Assembly: GCA_029253325.1 (NCBI GenBank)
Contig: JAQWZS010000050.1
Coordinates: 1 to 7,517, forward strand
DNA length: 7,517 bases
Source of the DNA: Bacteroidia bacterium
GTDB lineage: Bacteria; Bacteroidota; Bacteroidia; NS11-12g; UBA9320
Reading direction: 5' to 3'
The notes beneath the pieces were generated by a model. It made no database searches. It worked only from the letters and a program-made list of their open reading frames with translations, and had not been told where the DNA came from. Both the position numbers and the translations under genes were made by a program. The stretch's first letter is position 1. Each line of letters opens with the position of its first letter. Positions 1 through 5,848 of this stretch are shown piece by piece.

Positions 1-1
1 G

Positions 2-124
2 AATAAAACTCAAAAGTCTACTTCAAAAAAGTATATTAAATCACGTGAACAAGAAATGTTTGACATGATATTGTCAGGATGTGTTATTAGTGACGGTAAA
101 AATTTCAATGAAATAAAACATTAA
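2..124 (+). CDS. C-terminal end of an unidentified protein, cut by the left window edge
   Basis: One plus-strand frame stays open from base 2 to a TAA stop at 122-124, giving 40 residues. The sequence is hydrophilic and Lys-rich at first, then contains a short amphipathic stretch around EMFDMILSG and ends in NEIKH. The other two plus frames are broken by stops here. The stop lies 4 bp from the stop codon of the minus-strand lipoprotein gene, a normal tail-to-tail arrangement, which supports this being a real gene end. I do not recognise the family. An internal ATG at 56-58 could only start a 22-residue product, so a 5'-truncated gene is more likely than a complete small ORF. Confidence 0.5.
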   Translation, partial: NKTQKSTSKKYIKSREQEMFDMILSGCVISDGKNFNEIKH

Positions 125-156
125 AAAATCACTTAAGGAAAACTCTTGGATTTTTT
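123..156. terminator. Possible weak bidirectional terminator between convergent genes
   Basis: AAAAAATC at 123-130 is an exact inverted copy of GATTTTTT at 149-156, giving an 8-bp stem around an 18-nt loop with a T run on the 3' side in both directions. It spans the stop codons of the two convergent genes, where a shared terminator would be expected. The stem has one G-C pair and a long loop, so it is thermodynamically weak and may be no more than AT-rich coincidence. Confidence 0.25.
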
Positions 157-806
157 CTATGCAATTTATCATTATACTTAACTACTAAATTATTGACATT
201 ATTTGAATTGAAGTTAACCTCATATGTGAAATAGTCAAACTGGTAATTCAAAGGTAAACAGCCTTCTGTTTTAGAAATTATATCATAAAAATTATAATAA
301 TTAATATTTTTATAAATGGTTGGATTAACACAAAGATCATCTGATACAACACAAGAATAGGCGTAATGATAGCTTTCTCTTGATGAAGTTGCAGGCACTT
401 TCATTAATAACCTAAAAGTATATAATGAAATAATAGGAGCTGTTGTCATACTTTTTACAAAGTCCGCAAATTTCGAATTAGAATGTTTTATAAACAATGT
501 ATCTGAGGAGTTGTATTTAGTGATAATTAAATTTTCACTCAGATCCCAAAATATAACATCTAAACCAGTCGAAGAACTTCCGTAGAATTTTTGCTGAATA
601 TCACCATTTTTAAAATAAGTCCAATCTACTCTATTTCCATAAAATTTAGAACGATCCTTTTGATAAATAGTATCGACATTCATTTTTAGATTAATATCAT
701 AAGAAATAGTCCCAAAAAAAGAATTCTTCCCATTGCTAAGTTTATTTGTTTTGCAGGATTGCATTACAAGTATGAAGAGAAAAGTAAAGACGTTTATTCT
801 AAACAT
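129..806 (-). CDS. Unrecognised envelope lipoprotein, 225 aa
   Basis: The N-terminus is a short signal peptide with a hydrophobic core at about residues 5-15, followed by MQSC with the probable lipidated cysteine at residue 18. This is a loose lipobox of the sort common in Bacteroidota. The residues after the cysteine (KTNKLS) lack the acidic run of the surface-export signal, so a periplasm-facing location is more likely than the cell surface. The mature part is rich in Asn, Tyr, Phe and Ser and probably beta-rich. An early GTISYDINL segment recalls the start of GLPGLI or DUF4412-like envelope proteins, but the resemblance is too weak to assign a family. Three further cysteines lie in the C-terminal half, two of them in the VVSDDLCVNP region and its approach. 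The ATG at 804-806 lies inside the 3' end of the terC gene and overlaps it by 8 bp, implying co-transcription and probably translational coupling. The function is unknown. Confidence 0.8.
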   Translation of the reverse strand: MFRINVFTFLFILVMQSCKTNKLSNGKNSFFGTISYDINLKMNVDTIYQKDRSKFYGNRVDWTYFKNGDIQQKFYGSSSTGLDVIFWDLSENLIITKYNSSDTLFIKHSNSKFADFVKSMTTAPIISLYTFRLLMKVPATSSRESYHYAYSCVVSDDLCVNPTIYKNINYYNFYDIISKTEGCLPLNYQFDYFTYEVNFNSNNVNNLVVKYNDKLHRKNPRVFLK

Positions 807-1575
807 TTTTTTTTGACAATAATCTTTTTTGATACTTAGCTTGTACTAGGTCAATTAATACTAGAATTGTTATGATAAAATAAAAGGTAGTTTTACTCAT
901 CTTTTCAATTGGGTTACCCATAATGACCAACTCTGAAATCTCACCTCCTTCAGTCAATAGCATTATACCAACAATTAATAATATAAATAAACCTAGAACT
1001 TCATATAGCTTATTTTCTTCCAAAAATTTAGAGACTCTATCAGCTAGCCATATCATAAGGATTCCACCAATTACAATAGCTGTAGCCATGATAACAAAAA
1101 CATCCGTTAAGGCCATAGCACTTAAAATCGAATCAAAAGAAAATACAAGATTCATAACTACTATCCATAAAATTACTGCCCCAGCTGACTTGGGTTTATT
1201 ATCAAACTCTTTACTTATGATATCAGATCCAATCATATGCCATATTTCTTTTAAAGCAGTGTAAATAATAAATATACCGCCAAATAAAACTATCATACCA
1301 TGCAAGTTAAAATGACCTTGAAATACATCCATAAATTGAATTGAAAATAGTTCTACATCAGCCCACCTAATTAGATTTACAAGTACAAATAATAATCCAA
1401 TTCTTAAAAAAATAGCTAGACCTATTCCTAACTTCCTAACAAAACTTTGTTGATCTTTAGGGGCTCGTTTACTCTCAATAGAGATATACAATAAATTGTC
1501 AAATCCTAAAACCAATTGTAGGACAATCAGCATGATAAATGTCCCTAGATTTTCTATAGTTAATAATTCCATCAT
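799..1575 (-). CDS. TerC-family integral membrane protein, 258 aa
   Basis: This is a polytopic inner-membrane protein with about seven hydrophobic segments, near residues 10-30, 50-70, 92-108, 132-152, 157-177, 190-208 and 229-245. It carries the two family signatures: LVLGFDNLLYIS at 21-32 with D26 and N27, and NLVFSFDSILSA at 142-153 with D148. In TerC proteins these acidic residues sit in paired membrane helices. Characterised relatives (Alx, MeeF/MeeY) are tied to manganese homeostasis or metal export, and the founding TerC to tellurite resistance; no tellurite cluster is present here, so a metal-related role is only inferred from the family. Residue 20 is Gln where many relatives have Glu (LExxLGIDN). 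The gene starts 3 bp after the pepD stop with two consecutive ATG codons (1573-1575 and 1570-1572), either of which could be used. Its 3' end overlaps the lipoprotein gene. No Shine-Dalgarno motif is visible. Confidence 0.93.
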   Translation of the reverse strand: MMELLTIENLGTFIMLIVLQLVLGFDNLLYISIESKRAPKDQQSFVRKLGIGLAIFLRIGLLFVLVNLIRWADVELFSIQFMDVFQGHFNLHGMIVLFGGIFIIYTALKEIWHMIGSDIISKEFDNKPKSAGAVILWIVVMNLVFSFDSILSAMALTDVFVIMATAIVIGGILMIWLADRVSKFLEENKLYEVLGLFILLIVGIMLLTEGGEISELVIMGNPIEKMSKTTFYFIITILVLIDLVQAKYQKRLLSKKNV

Positions 1576-1578
1576 TAA

Positions 1579-3018
1579 TTATTTATGAGGGGTGTTTGCC
1601 AGTATAGCTTTTAAGAAATTCCAAAATTTAGCTGTTGATGATATACTACAACGTTCATCAGGACTATGAGCACCTTTAATTGTAGGGCCAAAACTAATCA
1701 TGTCTAAACCAGGGTAACGCTCTCCTAAGAGTCCACATTCTAATCCAGCATGAATTGCCATTACTTTTGGAGATTCTTTATATAATTCTTCGTATATATT
1801 GACTAATACATCCAATATTTTCGAATCAGGGTTTGGAGACCAGCCTGGATAAGAACCTCCATGCTCAATTTTACATCCCATCAATTTGAATGGAGCTGCT
1901 ACCGTATTTGCAACATCATATTTACCCGATTCAGATGAGCTTCTTTGTAAACTTTGAGTTATAAATTTCCCATCTTTTATAATTACCCTAGCAAGAGAAG
2001 AAGAAGTTTCAACCAAACCTTCAATAGCTCTACTATATCTAAATACACCATTATGGCATGCATGAATAGCTGTAGTTATCTTAACTGTATCTTCAATGCT
2101 CATACCGGTGTTTGTAGAATCTATAGCTTCTAGGGTTATTGATAAGTTATTATCTTGTATCAAATATTCCTCCTTGATTTCTGAAACCCTATCACTGAAA
2201 ACCTTTACATAATCTGGATGAACTGATATTGTTGCAAAACTCTCACGCGGAATAGCATTTCTAAGACTACCGCCATTTACATCTATAATCTGAAGGTTAA
2301 ATTTTTTACAATCGTACAAAAGTCGATTCATTATTTTATTGGCATTTCCTAGTTCTTCATTAATTTGAACTCCAGAGTGACCTCCATTTAAACCGTTAAC
2401 AATTATTTTATATGTTAAAGAATCTTCTGGAATAGGCATTGTAGCATAATTATAGGATGTATTTGTATCTATACCGCCTGCACACCCAATGCTAAACTCA
2501 TCATCGTCTTCTGTATCAAGATTTAACAGGATAGTACCACTCAAAATACCTTTTTCTAATTCCATAGCACCTGTCATTCCAGTTTCTTCATCAATCGTAA
2601 ATAGTGCCTCTAAAGATGGGTGAGGTATGTCTGTAGAAGATAAAATAGCCATAATTGCGGCAACACCCATACCATTATCCGCTCCCAATGTTGTACCATT
2701 TGCTTTTACCCAATCATCTTCTATTACCATTTCAATACCCTGAGTATTAAAATCAAATACTGTATCAGCATTTTTTTGGTGTACCATATCTAAGTGACTC
2801 TGAAGAATAACAGTTTGTCTTTTTTCCATTCCAGCAGTGGCTGGCTTTTTAATAATAACATTTCCAACAGAATCCGTGTATGTTTCTAGATTTAACTTAT
2901 TACCAAAACCTTGAATAAAAGCAATCACTTTTTCTTCCTTTTTACTTGGTCTTGGCACAGCATTTAAGTCTGCAAAATGATTCCATACGCTTTTAGGTTC
3001 TAGTTCTCTAACATTCAT
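1579..3018 (-). CDS. pepD: Aminoacyl-histidine dipeptidase / cytosolic non-specific dipeptidase (M20 family)
   Basis: This is a cytoplasmic metallodipeptidase that cleaves Xaa-His and other unblocked dipeptides. With the ATG start at 3018 it has 479 residues, close to the roughly 485 of E. coli PepD. The complete M20 metal site is visible: H75 and D77 in SHLDMVH, D114 in LGADNGMG, the catalytic E144 and metal-binding E145 in DEETGMTGA, D168 in NLDTEDDD, and H451 in GAHSPDE. NGGHSGVQI at about 211-219 belongs to the lid/dimerisation domain. By homology it should bind two zinc ions. An upstream TTG at 3034-3036 would add six residues (MINFVH), but ATG followed by NVRELEPKSVW aligns better with the usual PepD N-terminus, so I chose ATG. 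It is the first gene of a probable pepD-terC-lipoprotein transcript. Confidence 0.96.
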   Translation of the reverse strand: MNVRELEPKSVWNHFADLNAVPRPSKKEEKVIAFIQGFGNKLNLETYTDSVGNVIIKKPATAGMEKRQTVILQSHLDMVHQKNADTVFDFNTQGIEMVIEDDWVKANGTTLGADNGMGVAAIMAILSSTDIPHPSLEALFTIDEETGMTGAMELEKGILSGTILLNLDTEDDDEFSIGCAGGIDTNTSYNYATMPIPEDSLTYKIIVNGLNGGHSGVQINEELGNANKIMNRLLYDCKKFNLQIIDVNGGSLRNAIPRESFATISVHPDYVKVFSDRVSEIKEEYLIQDNNLSITLEAIDSTNTGMSIEDTVKITTAIHACHNGVFRYSRAIEGLVETSSSLARVIIKDGKFITQSLQRSSSESGKYDVANTVAAPFKLMGCKIEHGGSYPGWSPNPDSKILDVLVNIYEELYKESPKVMAIHAGLECGLLGERYPGLDMISFGPTIKGAHSPDERCSISSTAKFWNFLKAILANTPHK

Positions 3019-3138
3019 GTGGACGAAATTAATCAATGTTAAATATTCTGATCATAAAAACATCAATTTATACAAAATATAACCTATGAATTTAATGATC
3101 ATCTGCTAGAAATAACTTTTGAGAATACATTTGCTATA
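3019..3138. promoter_or_regulatory. Divergent promoter region between pepD and the glycosyltransferase gene
   Basis: This 120-bp AT-rich spacer must serve both divergent transcripts. On the plus strand TACATTTG at 3126-3133 fits the Bacteroidota -7 consensus TAnnTTTG, but lies only 5 bp before the glycosyltransferase ATG. TAACTTTT at 3113-3120 is a poorer match. No convincing TTG -33 element is correctly spaced from either. On the minus strand the best candidate toward pepD is TATATTTTG (3073-3081 reversed), which has one extra spacer base. TGATCA occurs twice, at 3049-3054 and 3096-3101, the second within the palindrome ATGATCAT. The assignment is by position and motif only. Confidence 0.4.
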
Positions 3139-4005
3139 ATGAAAGTATCTGGTTTTACCTTTATAAGGAATGCAATCAAATTGGATTACCCTATCTGTGA
3201 AGCTATCAAATCTATACTACCTCTTGTAGATGAAATGATTGTTGCTGTTGGTAAGGGTGAAGATGATACCAGAAAAATGATTGAATCATTAGGAGACAAA
3301 ATCAGGATAATAGATACAACATGGGATGATAATCTTCGAGAAGGCGGCAAGGTCTTAGCCGTTGAAACAAATAAAGCATTTGATGAAATATCTGAAAATT
3401 CTGATTGGTGTTTCTATATACAAGGAGATGAATGTGTACATGAAAAGTACTACTCTGAAATTCAGTCGAAGATGAATAAATATGCAAATGATGATAGGGT
3501 AGAGGGACTCTTATTTGACTTTATACATTTTTATGGAAGCTATGATTACTTGGGTGATAGTAGGACATGGTACAGACAAGAAATTCGCATTATTAAGAAT
3601 AATAAAGAAATAAGGAGCTATCGAGATGCTCAAGGATTTCGTAAAAACAACAAAAAACTGAAAGTTAAAAAAATTGAGGCACAGATATATCATTATGGTT
3701 GGGTAAGACACCCAAAATATCAAATGGCTAAACTGGTGGAAGCCAATAAATTATGGCATTCTGATGAATACATATCAAAAAAATTTGATGCTGATCAAGA
3801 CTTTGACTATTCACAAATAGATTCCATCAAACCATTTCATGAAACCCATCCCAAAGTGATGCATAATCGAATAGCAAGCATGAATTGGAAATTTGACAAA
3901 GATCCACGAGTTAAGTCATTTAGTGTCAAATTGAAACTCCTATATTTTATAGAAAATCTAACAGGCTGGCGAATAGGTGAGTATAAGAATTTCATAAAAC
4001 TTTAA
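3139..4005 (+). CDS. Family 2-like glycosyltransferase, 288 aa
   Basis: This is a cytoplasmic or membrane-associated sugar transferase of the GT-A fold, probably acting in lipopolysaccharide, capsule or other glycan synthesis. The N-terminus has the first beta strand and helix of the fold (VSGFTFIRNA at 3-12), followed by LVDEMIVAVGKGEDDT at 29-44, where the nucleotide-sugar pocket begins. YIQGDE at 93-98 stands where the DXD metal-binding motif is expected. An aromatic-rich stretch (FYGSYDYLGDSRTWYRQEIR, 131-150) and YHYGWVR at 184-190 match the later part of WaaE/KdtX-like GT2 proteins as I recall them. There is no signal peptide or clear transmembrane helix. The ATG gives a start that fits the family. 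Donor and acceptor sugars cannot be read from the sequence. It stands alone, with no neighbouring polysaccharide cluster in view. Confidence 0.85.
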   Translation: MKVSGFTFIRNAIKLDYPICEAIKSILPLVDEMIVAVGKGEDDTRKMIESLGDKIRIIDTTWDDNLREGGKVLAVETNKAFDEISENSDWCFYIQGDECVHEKYYSEIQSKMNKYANDDRVEGLLFDFIHFYGSYDYLGDSRTWYRQEIRIIKNNKEIRSYRDAQGFRKNNKKLKVKKIEAQIYHYGWVRHPKYQMAKLVEANKLWHSDEYISKKFDADQDFDYSQIDSIKPFHETHPKVMHNRIASMNWKFDKDPRVKSFSVKLKLLYFIENLTGWRIGEYKNFIKL

Positions 4006-4037
4006 TGACAAAATATTGACAAATTATTAATAGTTAT

Positions 4038-4055
4038 AACTTTAATATTAAAGTT
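4038..4055. repeat. Perfect 18-bp palindrome upstream of the Omp28-like gene
   Basis: AACTTTAAT at 4038-4046 is followed directly by its exact reverse complement ATTAAAGTT at 4047-4055. With a single bulged T at 4056, three more pairs form (4035-4037 with 4057-4059). Its centre is about 21 bp upstream of the TACATTTG box, so it covers the expected -33 region and could be an operator for a dimeric regulator. It could instead act as a weak AT-only hairpin ending the upstream glycosyltransferase transcript, but no T run follows it. Confidence 0.5.
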
Positions 4056-4063
4056 TATATACT

Positions 4064-4071
4064 TACATTTG
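4064..4071 (+). promoter_or_regulatory. -7 promoter box (TACATTTG) for the Omp28-like lipoprotein gene
   Basis: TACATTTG matches the Bacteroidota housekeeping -7 consensus TAnnTTTG. Initiation 5-7 bp downstream would leave an A-rich leader of roughly 33 nt, typical of well-translated genes in this phylum. The -33 element is not a clean TTG at the usual spacing; that position is occupied by the palindrome at 4038-4055. Confidence 0.55.
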
Positions 4072-4110
4072 AGAAGTTTATTAAAAATCAAACAAAAACA
4101 ATCTTAACAA

Positions 4111-5034
4111 ATGAAAAAAATTTTATTTATGTCATTGGTTTCTGTTCTTGCTATTTCGGCATGTAAGGACGATTCTGGAGAAGCTCCAGCACCATTAGAT
4201 CCTTTAGCCGTTGGTGAAGTTGCAGAACTAAATTCATCTTTGGCATTTAACTTTAGTGCTACTTATTGCGGTCCATGCTTAAATCCAGGTGCTCAAGTAA
4301 GTAAAGAAATTAAAACCAATCTGGACGATAATGGATATTTTATCAAAATGCACCCAGATGGAAGCTATGCATCTATTGCAGTAACTGATGAAGCAACGGC
4401 CTTTGAAACAAATGCTTGGAATCTTGCTGTAGAAGCAGGAACTGCTGAAGCAGGATATAGATCTTGGCCATCATTTGGAGTCAATTCTGAATTAATGAAA
4501 GGTCCAAATTTCACAACTTATGGAGATTATATTACACATTCTGGAGAACAAGCATCAATCTACAGAAATTCACCATGTAAAGCTAATGTAGGAGCAAAAT
4601 ACATGTTGGAAGGAAAAAAACTTACCCTTAAATATAAGTTACAGTCATTTCAGGGACTTGAAGGAAGACACCGTATTGCCTTTTATGTGGTTGAAAATGA
4701 TCAAAATTCACAACAATGGGGTCGTCATGAAGATGGTGCTGATCCTGAATCACTCCCTGTTATTCACTCACCTTTGTTAATTGGTTCATTAACTGGTGCT
4801 TATGGAGAAGAGGATATTAATGGTCTATCTGCAGGTGAAGCTTTAGAGGGTACTGTTGAATATGATCTTAAATATATGGATTATGATAAAGCACCAAGAA
4901 TGGGTGGCAATTACAATGATGTGAATGTTGAGCCTGTCTTAGATAATCTAGATGTATTTGCAATCATTTTTGATGGTAATACTTCAAATTACAAATTTGT
5001 TAATATTTCTAAGGCTGAAAGAGTTACTCCATAA
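4111..5034 (+). CDS. Omp28-related thioredoxin-like surface lipoprotein, 307 aa
   Basis: The signal peptide (charged MKK, hydrophobic core about 4-14) ends in ISAC with the lipidated cysteine at residue 18. It is followed at once by KDD, which matches the K-(D/E)2 lipoprotein export signal that sends Bacteroidota lipoproteins to the cell surface. After a Pro/Ala-rich linker, a thioredoxin-like domain begins at about 40: FNFSATYCGPCLNPG holds the CGPC active site (C53, C56), and WPSF at 119-122 supplies the likely cis-proline loop. The rest (about 160-307) is a beta-rich C-terminal part like that of Omp28 proteins. One more cysteine, C156, lies at the domain boundary. The intact CxxC and cis-Pro suggest redox competence, although many Omp28-like proteins are of unknown function. 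The gene has its own promoter and a strong terminator, so it is probably monocistronic. Composition is more Gly/Ala/Glu-rich than its neighbours, consistent with higher expression. Confidence 0.88.
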   Translation: MKKILFMSLVSVLAISACKDDSGEAPAPLDPLAVGEVAELNSSLAFNFSATYCGPCLNPGAQVSKEIKTNLDDNGYFIKMHPDGSYASIAVTDEATAFETNAWNLAVEAGTAEAGYRSWPSFGVNSELMKGPNFTTYGDYITHSGEQASIYRNSPCKANVGAKYMLEGKKLTLKYKLQSFQGLEGRHRIAFYVVENDQNSQQWGRHEDGADPESLPVIHSPLLIGSLTGAYGEEDINGLSAGEALEGTVEYDLKYMDYDKAPRMGGNYNDVNVEPVLDNLDVFAIIFDGNTSNYKFVNISKAERVTP

Positions 5035-5055
5035 TCAAAAAGATATTAATCCAAC

Positions 5056-5090
5056 AAAAGGTACATTACTTATAATGTACCTTTTTTTTT
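5056..5090 (+). terminator. Strong intrinsic terminator after the Omp28-like gene
   Basis: A perfect 13-bp stem (5056-5068 with 5073-5085; core GGTACATTA / TAATGTACC) closes a CTTA tetraloop, and a nine-base T run occupies 5082-5090. It starts 22 bp past the stop codon. This should end the lipoprotein transcript and separate it from the downstream T9SS gene. Confidence 0.93.
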
Positions 5091-5134
5091 ACGAATATAT
5101 TGCAAAGTAGTAGCTTTAGTATCTGAGTAAAATG

Positions 5135-5142
5135 TAAATTTG
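5135..5142 (+). promoter_or_regulatory. -7 promoter box (TAAATTTG) for the small T9SS cargo gene
   Basis: TAAATTTG fits TAnnTTTG and lies 28 bp before the ATG at 5171, giving a predicted leader of about 22 nt. CTTTAG at 5114-5119 is the only -33-like sequence near the right spacing and is a weak match. A separate promoter is expected because a strong terminator lies just upstream. Confidence 0.5.
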
Positions 5143-5170
5143 TACTTGACATTATTGCTATTATAATCAC

Positions 5171-5848
5171 ATGAATATTAATCATTTACTCATATTTCTA
5201 TTATTATCCCTTGTTTCATTATCATCTAGTGCTCAAATTGTTTTTGATAATGATTCATTTAAAGACAATTCTGTTGATCGTAAAGGCTTCGACTATAGTA
5301 TTAAAGCATATTTAACAAATAATGCTACTAATCCTGATGACACACTATTTAAATGGAAAGTCGTATCACTGAGTCAACCATCTAATTGGGAATTACAAGT
5401 ATGTACAGATGGAGAATGCATTGCAGATCCCCCTTTAGAAAGAACTCATCCATTTATTCTACCCGTAGGAGAAAAAGAAGAATTCAAAATTGGTTGGGCA
5501 CTATTCGAGATTGCAGGTGATGGATTAGTTACAGTTGTCGTTAGTTCAACAAACCATCCAGAAAATGCTGATACTGTTACTCTCGAAATTGCAACCTTGT
5601 CAAATATCAAAAAAATCAACAACTTCAATATTAAAGTAAACCCAAATCCAATAAACGATCACATGTTTGTTGATTTTTCAAATGATTCATATAAGACTAT
5701 CGTAATGTATGATATACTTGGAAATAAAGTATTCTCAAAGCAAGTATTTTCAGGCGAATCTATAAATACGTCTGAAATCAATAAAGGTGTTTATATTATT
5801 AAAATAGAAGGACTGTCTGACTTCTCAAAAGTCATTCATAAGAATTAG
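5171..5848 (+). CDS. Small secreted protein with T9SS type A sorting domain, 225 aa
   Basis: A classic Sec signal peptide with a long Leu/Ser core (about 5-20) is probably cut after A21, leaving Q22 first. The central domain (about 25-145) looks beta-rich: DYSIKAYLTNN, then WELQVCTDGECIADPP with the protein's only two mature cysteines (C78, C83), then an alternating hydrophobic strand around LVTVVVSS. This pattern of a Trp before a C-x4-C loop occurs in other small Bacteroidota secreted proteins. The C-terminal sorting domain spans about 150-225: VNPNP at 156-160, VMYDILGNKV at 178-187, and INKGVYIIKIE at 203-213. It should cross the outer membrane by the type IX system and then be released or anchored. 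No catalytic motif is visible. The last 17 bp overlap the convergent deacetylase-like gene. Confidence 0.87.
   Translation: MNINHLLIFLLLSLVSLSSSAQIVFDNDSFKDNSVDRKGFDYSIKAYLTNNATNPDDTLFKWKVVSLSQPSNWELQVCTDGECIADPPLERTHPFILPVGEKEEFKIGWALFEIAGDGLVTVVVSSTNHPENADTVTLEIATLSNIKKINNFNIKVNPNPINDHMFVDFSNDSYKTIVMYDILGNKVFSKQVFSGESINTSEINKGVYIIKIEGLSDFSKVIHKN

Noticed and set aside
923..1264. Plus-strand open frame of 113 codons
   Set aside because: It lies wholly antisense within terC, whose protein shows clear family motifs. The translated sequence has no recognisable features, and such shadows are common in AT-rich genes for hydrophobic proteins.
799..1575. Tellurite-resistance cassette suggested by a TerC homologue
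   Set aside because: No terA, terB, terD or terE-like genes are nearby; the lone gene is in an operon with pepD.
3302..3723. Two minus-strand open frames (61 and 70 codons)
   Set aside because: Both are antisense to the glycosyltransferase gene, with no promoter, start context or family signal.
4016..4040. TTGACA followed by TATAAC after the glycosyltransferase gene
   Set aside because: The spacer is 13 bp and the motif is of the wrong type for this phylum; the TACATTTG box downstream is a better candidate.
5146..5167. TTGACA and TATAAT resembling an E. coli sigma-70 promoter
   Set aside because: The spacer is only 10 bp instead of about 17, and TATAAT lies 3 bp from the ATG. The phylum uses TAnnTTTG-type promoters.
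5446..5628. Minus-strand open frame of 60 codons
   Set aside because: It is antisense to the T9SS cargo gene, which has a signal peptide and sorting domain; this frame has nothing of its own.
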